This document shows, piece by piece, positions 1-10,971 of a DNA stretch of 64,000 bases (its first letter is position 1; each line of letters begins with the position of its first letter). The notes below the pieces were generated by a model. The model was not told the origin of the DNA. It ran no database searches and was given only the letters and a program-made list of their open reading frames with translations. The stretch comes from Myxocyprinus asiaticus (lineage: Eukaryota > Chordata > Actinopteri > Cypriniformes > Catostomidae): contig NC_059358.1 of the NCBI RefSeq assembly GCF_019703515.2, forward strand, positions 44,278,594 to 44,342,593. The letters are read 5' to 3'. Both the position numbers and the translations under genes were made by a program.

Positions 1-1809
1 AATAATAATAAGTGCAAGATGGCTATATAACCTTTATAAATTGAACTTCATCCTAACAAATAAATTATTTGAATCAAAATTTACCGTTTGCTTTAACTGC
101 TTAATTTCTTTATACATGATACATATGCATTTATAAAAACATTTACTGTCCACACATAATACAATGTTCCTATCAACACATTCTTTTATACTTTTTAAAC
201 ACCTCAATTTTAAACATTCTCTTGAATTTATTAATTGTTTTACTCAGTTTTAATTCATTTTTAAGCTTAAATACCTACAATGGTATTTGTAGTAAAACCA
301 TAATAACCACAAAATTATTTTTTAATTACCATTGTTTTCATTTTCCTGTATTATTGCTATGGTTTTACTATGAATATCAAGGTTAAAATATGGTTACTTT
401 AGTAAAACTATGGTAAATTTACTGTGAGTGAATACAAACTGTCATCTAAGGGTCTCCTTAGATGACAAAAAATACAAAATAAAAACAAATCACCCTCTTT
501 GGCCATTTCAGATCAGAGATATATATTGAATATCGAATAAAAGGTTCAATAATATCAAAATACTGTATGATTTTTTTCAGCTATATCATCTAGCCCTAGA
601 GTGCCGATTTATTTGTAGAGACTCTTCTGATTTAAAACAAAGCTTCTTCTCTGTGGTTTGATGAAGGTGTCACAAGCATTTTGTTTTATGGCTTGTATAT
701 CTGGAAATAACGGCAATAGAAATTCAACGCAGAGCGACGTGGGGCATTTTTCTTCCTCCCAGCGGCAGATCTCCCCTTTTTATTAAATCTGTTTTAGTGC
801 TTCCGAGCAATGCACATTTTATCCTCTTAATAGTCAAATTAGTATATACTCCAGCAATTACTTAATGTACTCTAATGAGATTTCCCCACAAAACGGCAGG
901 ATTCATTTATTTTAATGCGTCGGGGCTCTTTCCAGGGAGTTTAAGCATCAGGGCTCTTCAGAAGTCAAGCGGTGCTGGAGTCATAAATAGTGTGCATGGC
1001 TCGGTGGCTGCGATGTTGCTCTCTGGATTGTAGGCCTGTGATCTCCCCTGCAGTCTCATACTTGAGCTTTTTCCCTTCTGGGAGAACAACTGAGATGCTC
1101 AGGGTGCTCTTGACCTCTGTTGAGGGTCTAACTGAAGAACTCTTAAATATTCATGCATTCATGGATCGAGCTGCTACGGTTTTTAAAGGCAATGGAAATT
1201 TGACACCAGAATGTTAAAGAAGCCTACGGGTGTTTCTGTGTTTGGACTATGTGTGTTTATCTGATTTACAGTGTATCAAATTCAATAACATTTTAAATCC
1301 CAAATAGCAGAATATGATAATAAGTGAAACTGAATTCTGTACAACTAACAAACATTGGTCTTCCTATATTTCTCTCAGCTCACTCATCTTTGGCTCCATG
1401 ACCTGTCATATTGCTGAGATATACTGTAAGAAGGTGAAGCAGTCCAACAGTATTAATCCTCAAGGGCTGAAAATTGCTCAGCATGCTCCAGATGTTATCA
1501 TTTGATTGTTTCGATAGGGTTCCATTGCACATAGAAGTCAATAAACAGTTTGCTTCTCCAACTCTTCTATTTAGGGAATTTCTTGGCCATGAAATGCATT
1601 TTGCTAAATCTCAACAGATTGTGAAAAGGCGCTTCCCACAAACAGGGAACACAATAGGTCCAAAAACCCTTAAAAAACATATACTGTATACTGTATACAT
1701 TATGTATTTATTTAAAGGCAAAAATGTAAAGCTAATAATGTTGTAAAAGCAATAACATTAATTCTTCTAAAATAATATTTTCTGAGCTGTAAAGTTGTTC
1801 AAATCATAG
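1..1809. other. intron 1 sequence, upstream part
   Basis: AT-rich sequence without a supportable gene. Short ORFs at 990-1217, 1314-1505 and 1474-1746 have no recognisable domain and end at random stops. At about 280-420 there are degenerate ACCATGG / TTTTACTA motifs, alternating in both orientations, of the kind repeated at 3650-3790 and 29270-29450. About 640-1000 looks unique and is listed separately. The assignment to grik3 intron 1 is inferred from the missing upstream exon. Confidence 0.6.
640..1000. other. non-repetitive block, possible conserved noncoding element
   Basis: A stretch with balanced composition, no simple repeat and no resemblance to the repeats elsewhere in the window. 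It contains many short TAAT/ATTA motifs of the type homeodomain proteins bind (for example around 785, 830-880 and 910). There is no coding signal. Developmental and neuronal genes in fish often carry conserved noncoding elements in large introns. That this is one is only a guess until it is compared with other fish. Confidence 0.2.
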
Positions 1810-1811
1810 TT

Positions 1812-2124
1812 TTTAGGGTGTTACTCCGTCATGGCAGGTGTGTGAATGCGTAGTGTTGTCCTAGTGACCGCAGTTTGAATCCACATTTTGTCCCACTCTT
1901 TTTCCCATTCGATTTCCTGTTTCTACTCTTAATATTTCCTTTAATACTACTTAAAGTAACAGATAAAAATGTATATCAATGTTGATTACATTGCAGTGAT
2001 TTGATCACGGTGAATGTCGAGGAGTGCAGAGTAGGGTTTGATCCAGAGGCAGGGTCTGTCGATCGCGCCTGCGGCTCGGCATCGCTTGTGTGTAGATTGC
2101 ATCACTGTATAGTAATGTAGTAAC
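1812..2124 (+). repeat. tRNA-headed repeat, copy A, 5' part
   Basis: Begins with a tRNA-like promoter: a box-A-like GTTACTCCGTCATGGCAGG near 1820 and a box-B-like GTTTGAATCCA near 1874. The following sequence, with AATACTACTT, AGTGATTTGATCACGGTGAA and GTCGAGGAG, is collinear with the reverse complement of 29460-29672. The unit is cut at 2124 by the hAT insertion and resumes at 3623/3631. It is probably a SINE-type or composite element. I do not know its family name. Confidence 0.6.
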
Positions 2125-3622
2125 CAGGCCTGGATTAAAAACACACAGGGCCCTGGGGCTATAGAAACCCAAAGGGCCCCCCTCATGGCCTATCTTGGTA
2201 GTCTATCTCACAATGTTTGCTACAGAGTTGTTGTTGTTGCTGTTGTTTTTTGTTTTTTTTACAAAAATGCATTTCACACAAGCAGTGCTTATCGAGCAGC
2301 ATTTAGTAAGCATACTAACTATTCCAGACACATTAAGTACAACATAATTACAATGATGGCAGAAATCAAATCACTGCAAACAGGGTTCTAAAACAACTCT
2401 TGCACATAATCTGGTTCAAGAAGTGCAGAGGGGATCTTACCGTTAGATGGTCTTTTTCCTGGCTTCAGAAGAGGAGAAATCCTTGATGATATCATTAAAA
2501 TCCATGGTTCTAACAATGTTTGTTTTTGCAAAAATACTTTGAGAGAAGCATTTTTATTTTATTTTATCGAGCATGTGTAGCATTAATGGCATTATTGGCT
2601 AAAACATTTCTTAAATACAGTTACTGGTCGGAAGAGTTCTCGCGCTAAAAAAGCAAGACGCAGCACAACGAACAGAGCAGAACGCGGGTGTCTTGAGATG
2701 CATTTTTAACAGTTGAAGTTCTTTTTAACTTCACACGGATCCTAAAAATGCATCGCTCCAGTGAGAGATGCTCAAACACAGTGAAACGTGACACTGTTGT
2801 CAAAAGACATACATCTAGAGAATGTTTACATGGTAAAAGATTAAAAAAAACAGCGTGAGCGTGACGCAAAACACATTCTGACCTTGCTGACCTTTCTAAA
2901 TGATACCTGTCAAAATTCAGCCTTTTGTTTCAGTTGATTGTAGGTAAATATCCCCTTTATTCAGTGCTGTTTGTTCCCTGTGTTCGTAAATATCCCGATA
3001 CTGTTATAATGAGTGAGAAACCACTCCAAAAGATTCTGTGAGAGAGCGTCTGAACAAACTGGACTGAATCACGAATCGATTCAGGCGTTTTGCAAGCTTG
3101 TTTGGCCAATTCACTGAAAAGAACTGACTCAAATTAATAATTCGTTCACGAATTGGGCATCGCTGGTTCTTTTAAACAGCCAACAGAAAGACGGGACACA
3201 TGTCATTATTGCTGAAATATTCTGAGAGTAAATGTTTCTCAAGTCAGTCAGCGCGCTCATGGTACGCACAGGCTTTCGGACTGCTCTCTCACTTTTTGGA
3301 ACATTTTTGAACTCCGCTATTTCTACATGTTCTAGCCACATTACCGACATACCAACAGGTAAAAGAAAGAGGCGATCCCCAATGTAATTACACAAACTGA
3401 AAAGTGATATTCATTGGATAATCAATGAAAACCACCAGGCAACTATTCCAATGATCTCTTTTTATTTTTAACGTTAAATACAGACACACTTATGACTTGT
3501 CAATCAAGAATACAACCAACAGTAATGAAGCACTCCTGCCCTCTGCATCAACCACAGGGCCCCCTTCACGATTGGGCCCTGGGGCTTCAGCCCCGCCTAG
3601 CCTTTATGTTAATCCGGCCCTG
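2125..3622. mobile_element. non-autonomous hAT-type DNA transposon
   Basis: The left end reads CAGGCCTGGATTAA and the right end, reversed, reads CAGGGCCGGATTAA: short terminal inverted repeats of hAT type. Both sides are flanked by the same 8 bases, GTAGTAAC (2117-2124 and 3623-3630), the target-site duplication length typical of hAT elements. G/C-rich GGGCCC blocks lie inside both ends. No ORF inside resembles a transposase, so it would need enzyme supplied by another copy. The uninterrupted paralogous copy at 29401-29420 shows the empty target site and fixes the boundaries. Confidence 0.85.
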
Positions 3623-4066
3623 GTAGTAACCATGTTTTTTGGCAGAAACCATAGTTGTAATGCAATTAACCATGGTGTTAGTACAGTAATATAGTGGTAA
3701 TATAGTAACCATGGTTTATTTTGTGGTTACTGTAAATTTACAAAATATACCATGGTAAAACCATGTTACTGTAGTAAAACCAAGGTAAACTTAAGGTCAG
3801 GTTTAGGGGTAGGGGTTAATGTAGTGTGTCTGTGGGACTCTAAATAAACACAATAAACACACTGCAGTGATACCCATATCCTGTATGTTAGTATTTAAAT
3901 ATGGGTGCAAATAGTATTTGACACTATGTGCACCAGGGTGCAATTAGTATCTACCATTATTTGCACCAGGGTTGGGGTGCAAAATATACCTGCCACTATT
4001 TGCACTGGGGTGTAAATAGCATATACCATTATTTGCACTGGGGTGCAAATAGCACCTGCCAAAGTT
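3623..4066 (+). repeat. tRNA-headed repeat, copy A, 3' part with minisatellite
   Basis: Continuation of the repeat split by the hAT element. It has ACCATGG-rich sequence (3630-3790), then GGTTTAGGGGTAGGGG, a TGTGGGACTC block and AATAAACAC. From about 3903 to 4062 there is a short degenerate tandem array of five units of 35-40 bp, each carrying TGCAAATAG or TTTGCACTGGGGTG. The same order of blocks, inverted, is found at 29095-29460. Confidence 0.65.
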
Positions 4067-4838
4067 TTTTGTGGTAATCAACATTATACCACAAATGCTG
4101 TCTATTTAGCTTAATTGTATTGAAAATAGAACAGTCCATTCCAACATTGATTAGTGTGATTTTGTTATTTTCTACCGATAAGCATCAAATAAACGACTTT
4201 GGTAACGGGGTTGAATGGTTGATAATAAATTGAGAAATACACTCAACAAAATTTTAGAAAATGGAATGAAGTCATTTACTTGTTTCCTGATCATGCTGTC
4301 AAAAGGGTCCTGTTGATGTTGCTTGTACACTTTTAACTGCTAGATAAAGTCAAGAAGGTACAGTAAGACAGGTCAAAACCACCATTTTAGGGATACGGAT
4401 ATTTGATGTGTTTAAAATCGTCTACTTTTCATGCTATGTTAATATCTGTGGAAAGTGCCAAACTTTCAAACTTTCACACTTCTGTGCAGAAAGCTATACA
4501 GTAGGCCTGTGTATGAATATTTTTTATTTTTTTTTATTTTAGGAGGGAATAAAAGGTGACCTGCAGGCCTTAAGGAGACAAAGTACCTTTGATGAAGCCA
4601 TTTACTTCTCTCTCTCTCTGTCTCTTTCACTCCACTCATCTCCATTATGGCCTTGAACTTTAAAAGCCTGAGTTGTGACTGTCAGAGACGCTTTCTTTCT
4701 ACTGAGCAGATCGAATAGAGGTTATTTAAGTACACAAGCAGATCTAAATGCAAAACACCTCCAGAGGTTTGAATGTGCTCCTCCAAATTCAGCGTTAGTT
4801 AATTTGAAACTGAATTCATTTCTCTTGTTGTTTTTCAG

Positions 4839-5012
4839 GAGGGATTTTTGAACAAACCGATGGACCTGTGGCACTGGTGAGCTCAGAGGAGCTGGCCTTT
4901 AAATTTGCAGTTAATAATATCAACAGAAACAGGACATTATTGCCCAACACGACGTTAACGTACGACATTCAGAGGATTAATATCTACGATAGCTTTGAAG
5001 CCTCTAGAAAAG
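4839..5012 (+). CDS. grik3: grik3 exon 2 (start of amino-terminal domain)
   Basis: First visible coding exon of a kainate-type ionotropic glutamate receptor, a ligand-gated cation channel of synaptic membranes. It follows a TTTTTCAG acceptor and ends at AAAAG before GTAAGT. It begins with two bases of a split codon, so an upstream exon must supply the first base. The translation contains [35 protein letters not shown], and [19 protein letters not shown], which is the beginning of the GluK amino-terminal (LIVBP-like) domain. NRT and NTT are potential N-glycosylation sites. The 174-bp length is near that of the matching mammalian exon as I recall it. The start codon and signal peptide are not in the window. 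Confidence 0.95.
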
Positions 5013-5790
5013 GTAAGTGCTTTGAAGTGAGAATATGAACATTTGTGGTAACTGGTCAGTTCTTGACACGCAGTAGATTTTTGATCGTTTGTAACATTTG
5101 TTGATGATATTGCTTACATTATACCTAATGTTTCTAAGGCCAAATCCACAATAAAGTCAACATGAAATAAAAACCCTATTTACCTACTTAAGACGTATAA
5201 CCGGTCTTATTCTGAATGAATCATCGGTGAAAGAATAATATAAAAAAAAAAAAAAAATACTCGTCCTGAGGAATTCACAACAGAATAACTGTGTAAAAAT
5301 GTGTGAAAATGAAAACTGTTGCATTCATAATCTTTCATCAAAAGATCAAAATGTAATAAAAAAATAAGAGGGCTTGGTAGCATAGAAGTTAAGTCCTCCC
5401 TTCTATCAATTCTCCATGGATATAATCACGTCTAACTAAATTTTATTTTAATGTGCTGTCTAATTTAGAAATACACCATATTACATGAAGTAAAATGGGT
5501 TGTGAACACCATTTCATGTTGACTTTGATCATTTTCATGTTGACCATTTCATGCTGAGGTTTGGTTACGATCCGTTATCAACAGACTCAATCTGCTAAAC
5601 TCTGCTAAAATGTTTTACATGATTTGATCCAGAACCACTTGTGTACATAGGCTATAATAATAATAATACAAAATTCTACCTAGCATAACATACCACAGCT
5701 TTGTATAGCTGCACAAAGCAAAATTCCATGTGCAGTGACATTTCCATTTTGACATTTCTTCCCACATGACCTGGCGTCTGCTCTCGCCAG
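5013..5790. other. grik3: intron 2
   Basis: 778-bp intron. Contains a short poly-A run (about 5241-5257) and near 5515-5560 a locally repeated phrase TTTCATGTTGA. No gene or recognisable element is seen. Confidence 0.7.
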
Positions 5791-6048
5791 CGTGTGACCA
5801 GCTGTCTTTAGGTGTCGTTGCCATATTTGGACCGTCTCATAGCTCCTCATCCAATGCAGTACAGTCCATCTGCAATGCCCTGGAAGTACCACACATACAA
5901 GTACGATGGAAACACCATCCTATGGACAACAGGGACACATTTTATGCCAACCTGTACCCTGATTACTCCTCTCTCAGCTACGCTATCTTAGACCTGGTGC
6001 AGTTTCTCAAGTGGAAAACAGCCACCGTGGTTTATGATGACAGCACAG
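5791..6048 (+). CDS. grik3: grik3 exon 3 (amino-terminal domain)
   Basis: 258-bp exon between a CTCGCCAG acceptor and a GTGAGA donor. It completes an Ala codon split with exon 2 and reads [20 protein letters not shown], then [36 protein letters not shown], and [20 protein letters not shown]. This is the lower-lobe and cleft part of the amino-terminal domain that drives subunit assembly in kainate receptors. The [11 protein letters not shown] and VVAIFGPS wording fits GluK3 better than GluK1 or GluK2 as I remember them. An ATG at 5766 upstream of the exon lies in intron sequence and is not a start. Confidence 0.96.
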
Positions 6049-6508
6049 GTGAGAGATAATGCTTTTATTGTTAAGTGTGTCATTGTAAAATGCTACATGA
6101 TGAATAAAGTCCCAGTTGCCTTTAAGAGTGTATTTTAGACTCTGTATTTCAGTGATAAGAAGCTCAAGTCCCCCTCGTTGTCAGAATGAGTCCTCAGGCA
6201 ACGATTTAGGTCTGGAAACAGTTTTAATCAAATAAATCGAGCAGTGACAGGGAAGGGAATGGAAAACACTTAATCTGAGATATGTAATACAAATGCGACA
6301 AAATCGGATTTATTATGAAACAATACAAAACAACAACAACAAACAATCTATCTGTTAAATTGACTGTATGCCGAAGGTGCTGGAACCCTGTTGTATATGT
6401 ACTGATTTTCTTCACCATCATTTTCTTCTTTATATTATTATACTATTATTATTATTATTTTATTATTTCTCTAAAAGTATCTGGGCAGAAACAAATCATA
6501 CATTTCGT

Positions 6509-6977
6509 AGGGGCAAATTAATTTATTTACTAATACTCTTGTTACATTGTAGGTATTCCATTTGCCATTTTTTGTTATCCAAAAAATTTAAATTATAATA
6601 ATAATAATAACTTTTTGAAACTGCTCCTAGACTGTTGGATTCACATGAAATTTGGCATTTCTCATCTAGAGACCTCCATGACAAAAAGTTTTAAAGGCAA
6701 ATTTGATTAGTCAAATCGTTCAGTAGATATAGATTGATAAGTGAATTGGGCCACAGCAAAACACATTTATTGGCTTATAACTTCTAAACGATTTTACCAA
6801 TCAAAATTTGTATGATTTTTATTTTAATTTTTTTTGTCATGGGGGTCTCTAGATGATACATGCCAAATTTCATGCGAATCGTACCAACATTCTAGGAGCA
6901 GTTTGAAAAAGATAGAATGGCATATGGAATACCTTCTAAGTAACTAGAGTACTTAGTAATGGAATTAATTTGCCCCT
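6509..6977. mobile_element. foldback MITE with long inverted repeats
   Basis: About 470 bp in intron 3 whose halves are inverted copies. The ends are AGGGGCAAATTAATT (from 6509) and AATTAATTTGCCCCT (to 6977). Further inside, GGTATTCCATTTGCCAT pairs with ATGGCATATGGAATACC, and GAAACTGCTCCTAGA pairs with TCTAGGAGCAGTTTGAAA. Inside those, AAATTTGGCAT and TCTAGAGACC pair with GGTCTCTAGATGATACATG. No ORF. This is a typical foldback non-autonomous DNA element; its superfamily cannot be assigned. Confidence 0.7.
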
Positions 6978-7205
6978 GACAGGTCTGACTTTCCAATTTG
7001 GCAATTTTGGTCATTCACTCCACCTGTCCAAACCACGATAATTGCCGCTTGTGGCTGTATTTGTTGTTCTTTTTAATGGAAATTACGCTTATTGAAGATT
7101 CACTAAACTCACCACTATGTGCCTAGCATTGATGTTTGTCTACATTAACTCTTGATCATGGCAGCGATTCATCAAATGATGATCCAATGATGGAGATTTG
7201 ACAAT

Positions 7206-7390
7206 GATTTTGACAAGATGGTAGCTGGTTTTACAAGATGGTAGCTGGTTTTACATGGTTTCTAGTTGGAAGCTGGCCGTTATGGTCATTAGCTGGTCCA
7301 AGCTGATCTATATGGTTGGACTACCAGTTGGTAGACCAACCGGTAGACCTGGTTGTGACCTGATAAACCATCTTGGCCAAGCTAGTTAGA
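7206..7390. repeat. degenerate GATGGTAGCTGGTTT tandem repeat
   Basis: Starts with a clean duplication of ACAAGATGGTAGCTGGTTTT (units at about 7213 and 7232) and fades into diverged GCTGGTC, ACCAGTTGGTAGACC and AAGCTGG words. It lies 120 bp upstream of exon 4. This style of ACCAGCT repeat is common in fish introns. No function is implied. Confidence 0.6.
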
Positions 7391-7507
7391 GTTGGAAATC
7401 CACCCTGGACCAACAACAAATCAGTTACCATGTTCCAAAAAACACCTTTAGCTAGCATACTGATGTTGTTATATGCAGTTAAATTACCCTGACCTCTTCT
7501 TGTGCAG

Positions 7508-7689
7508 GATTAATCAGGCTTCAGGAGTTAATTATGGCTCCGTCCAGGTATAACATCAGACTGAAGATCCGACAGCTCCCTCTAGACACCACAGACACCA
7601 GGCCTCTGCTCAAGGAGATGAAACGGAGCCGAGAGTTTCGCATTATCTTCGACTGCAGCCACATAATGGCTGCACAGATCCTCAAACAA
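7508..7689 (+). CDS. grik3: grik3 exon 4 (amino-terminal domain)
   Basis: 182-bp exon, acceptor TTGTGCAG, donor GTGAGT. It completes the Gly codon split from exon 3 and reads [40 protein letters not shown], and [20 protein letters not shown]. The [17 protein letters not shown] and [10 protein letters not shown] stretches are typical of GluK3 (GluK1 has IKAPSRYNIKIKIRQLP). The 182-bp size matches the equivalent exon of mammalian GRIK genes as I recall. Open reading continues past the donor into the intron for about 20 codons and is not coding. Confidence 0.96.
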
Positions 7690-10209
7690 GTGAGTTCACA
7701 CTCTTTGAAAGTGATACATGCTCATATCATGCTATCTGATGAAGTTCCTTAGAACCTGTTGCTTCGAAGTTTGAAGAGGAAGTAGATTCTTAGTTGACCC
7801 AGTGAAGCTGTGTTAGATTTGGGAACTGAATTTGCCATATGCTTTTTGCTTAAGACTCCTGCCCAAAAATTTTTTTGACACTTCAGCCGCAGTTACAAAA
7901 TGTTATTGCACTAGAGAATAAAATGTCTAACTATGTAGCATTTATATTATAGAACAGATAGCACAAGCACATTTTAAAGCAAAACTTATGAAATTTACAG
8001 TATTAGGTTTTAATTAGTGTTGGGGAGTAGTTAACTAAAAGTAGCTGCATTATTTTCTCAAAGTATAGAACATTCACTTTGACATGCCCAGTGTACAGTA
8101 GACACCCTCAAGGGTGTTGCGTAATGACATCGCTCACATCGCTCACATTTCTCACATTTAGACAGGCGTAAGGATGTCTGTTTTGTTTACCTCTCATTTG
8201 CTTTTAGGACACTATTATTTAGGTTTAAGTGCTGGTTGAGAGTGAAGATTTCTGTTTTGTTAACCTCTCACTTGCTTTTTTAGGAAACTATTGGTTAGAT
8301 TTAGGTTAAAATTTCAGGTTAGGGAGGTACGCTTTACTCAGTGAAAGCTCCATCTATCCTTCATCTTGAAAACCTCATCTGATTATGAAGCCATTTCACT
8401 CGCTTTTGGCGCCCCCGCTGGATATTTCACTGGGAAACTGCAGCTAAATGTGTAATGAAGCATGTCATTTTGTTTTGCAAAAATTTTGCCATGGGAATGT
8501 AATTTTCATGAGATCAAGCTGTGGTAGTTAAGGTGCTTAACTCCACCTTTGGTTACTCTGCACAGGACGCCTGTATGAACTTGAGGGGAACTGACTTCAT
8601 ACATCCACTAAAAATCTTATTTATGAGATTTATAAAGAGTTAAGTTAGTTCTGAAAAAAGCTCCAGCACTATTTATATCTGTTTATATTTTGTTTTTTTC
8701 TATTAAATTCAGGCTTTTTTTTTTTTTTTTTTTTTTTGGCTGTAAGTATGCTATAAGTAATATTTTTGGGACCAACACAACATGGAACACACAGTTAAAC
8801 AGGGTAGACAGTATTTTTCACAAGTGCTGTAGATGTGAAAATGTAGATAGTACAGTTAATGTCTACTTTTCCTTGTAACAAAACAAAAGCTTGTCTTAAT
8901 ATCAACTAAACTGTTATCGATAATGTTTACCTCGGGTTAAATGGACTGGACATGTTGTTGCTATTTATTCCTAAGAAAAACCATTGTCCAACAAACCAGT
9001 GCTTTACATTGTTTTGTTTTGTTTTTCAAACTATCTTCAGACAGTATTTTGCTCTTCATTTCAGAACACTGAATCCCCTGCAAATATCTTACATGTTTAA
9101 CTGTAGGGTGTATTGCTTCACATTTGAACTTACGAAAAAGTTGTGTGGGTCTCTGTGACCCCAGTCCTCTTAATAAGCTTAGTCCTGCGGTCACCTATCT
9201 ACAACTTGTCTGCGGCTCGTTTTTCTCTGTCAGCCCTCCTGAACTTCGTTGAAGCATGTACTCCCCCTCAGGCCAGAGAGAAATGGGAAATGCAGTGGGA
9301 CACAGAGTCTGAGAAAGACGGCTGTGGGCCAAATCCCACAAGTCTTTAAAAGGCAGTCTATGGTTGTCGGAAGTGTGCGTGTGTGAGGGACTGGAGGATA
9401 TATAGAGTACAGAGACAAACTGAAGGGCCTGTTTTTGCCGTCCAGTGTGAGAAATTAAATAGTTTCAGACTCCTCAACAAACTTGAGTGATTACGGTCTG
9501 GAAGAATAAAAGAGTTAAGCATAACCTTGGGTTTTCCTCACAACAGATGGTATAATTAAAGCAGACATATGAGCACCTTGGGAATAAGCACATATGAATG
9601 AAGAATGAGGGATATATAAATCAATCAATATCTTTGATTAAAGGAAGGTTTTTTTGTTTTTTTTTAACCGTATTACTTTCTTTTTTTTCTGTGGATTACA
9701 AAAGGCAGAATGTTAGGTAGAATGTTCACACTGCTCTTTTCTGTGCAATGAAAGTGAATGGGGACTGACAATGAAAGTATCAAAACAGTCCTATGTGGTA
9801 TATTCTGAGCCTTCGGAAGAGACAACTATAAGAGACAACTGTAAGCAAGCCATTCATAGGTAAATTTTCTCGAAAACTGTAAACATTGTGCCTCTCGGTA
9901 GCACTCTGAAAATTCCTCTCTTTGTTTTGAGTGACCCGTCTGTACAAACACAATAACATTGTCTCCCAACCAATGCAGTGAGTTGGGGTGGGACTATCTC
10001 TTTGTATGACCAATGGCAGACAGGGGGCGTATTCAGAAATTTGTTTTGAAAACAAAGCTATTTTTGCAATTCAGTTTGGTGGCACTAGTAGCACAGAAAT
10101 TACATACTTCAGCTTTATGTCGATATATTAAATGAAACGCTGTCCTTCCACCAAAGCTCTCAAATCTCATTTGCATTTGTGTACATTTCTTTTGAAAAAG
10201 CAAGCATCT
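7690..10209. other. grik3: intron 4, first part
   Basis: No gene. A 72-bp-period duplication lies at about 8178-8310 (TCTGTTTTGTT-ACCTCTCA in each unit). At about 8473-8523 a piece ending TTTTCATGAGATCAAGCTG matches the 3' tail of the SINE found inverted at 33851-34182. A poly-T run of about 23 lies at 8716-8738. ORFs at 8690, 8952 and 9143 have no domain signal. Confidence 0.55.
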
Positions 10210-10555
10210 GGTTTACAGTGAGGCACTTACAATGGAAGCAAATGGGCCAGTCTGTAAACGTTAAAATAATGTATGATTTTAGTGTGATAAAATTGCTTAT
10301 TAACCTTTTCTGTGTAAAGTTATGTAAATAAAATTTTACAACTTTTTTGCAATGACAACATAATGCTGTAAACCCTAAAACCACTGTAAAACTATTTAAA
10401 AAATAATAATAATAAAAAAACTTTACAGCTCAAATATTCCTTGAGTTTTAACAATAATTAATATAGGCGTTTTTATAAAATTATAAGCTTCATATTTCTG
10501 CCTCTAAACCCTCCAAAATGGGGCCCATTCACATTGTAAGTGCCTCACTGTAACC
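10210..10555. mobile_element. palindromic MITE
   Basis: Ends GGTTTACAGTGAGGCACTTA (10210 on) and TAAGTGCCTCACTGTAACC (to 10555) are inverted repeats, followed inside by GGAAGCAAATGGGCC and GGGGCCCATTCACA. The interior is AT-rich without coding. The sequence just outside, AATCAACATTATGCCACAAA at about 10638, also occurs near 4078, so the repeat family probably extends past the palindrome or is often found with it. Confidence 0.65.
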
Positions 10556-10913
10556 TTTGATCTTTTCTATTTTTTTTCTTTTTTAATAAAGGGGGGAAAG
10601 TCAAAATTATTTATTTATTTATATTTTGTTTTTGATAATCAACATTATGCCACAAATGCTGTCGATTGAGATTAACTTTTTATTGAACCTGGAATATTCC
10701 TTTAAAACATGTTGCGTTGTCAATTCTGCCAGTCAACATTGGTTGTCACTTGTAACCGATTGTGATGCACTTGTTTCAATATGCGGAAATTTCTTCTTCA
10801 TTCAATAAAGAAGGTAAAAATAGTCAGCAGGAGTATACTGTTTACGAACATTCTGACATCGCCAGCACCACTGAGGACATTAAAATGTGTTGTCAATAAC
10901 TTCATGTCTCATT

Positions 10914-10971
10914 CTTTTTTTTTTTTTCTTCCCTTTTCTCTCCAATTTGGAATGCCCAATTCCCAATGTGC
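10914..10971 (-). repeat. 3' fragment of the 46.7-kb SINE family
   Basis: Poly-T followed by TCTCTCCAATTTGG, AATGCCCAATTCCCAATGTGC. This is the reverse complement of the tail of the full SINE at 46712-47146, including its A-rich end. Only the last ~60 bp are present, a 5'-truncated insertion as expected of SINE retrotransposition. Confidence 0.75.

Noticed and set aside
3903..4062. CRISPR-like array (regular repeats)
   Set aside because: The units are diverged and contiguous with no unique spacers, in a vertebrate intron; it is a minisatellite within a dispersed repeat.
5766..5790. ATG at 5766 as an alternative start for the receptor
   Set aside because: It lies upstream of a clear acceptor and in intron sequence; exon 2 at 4839 already precedes it in frame-compatible order.
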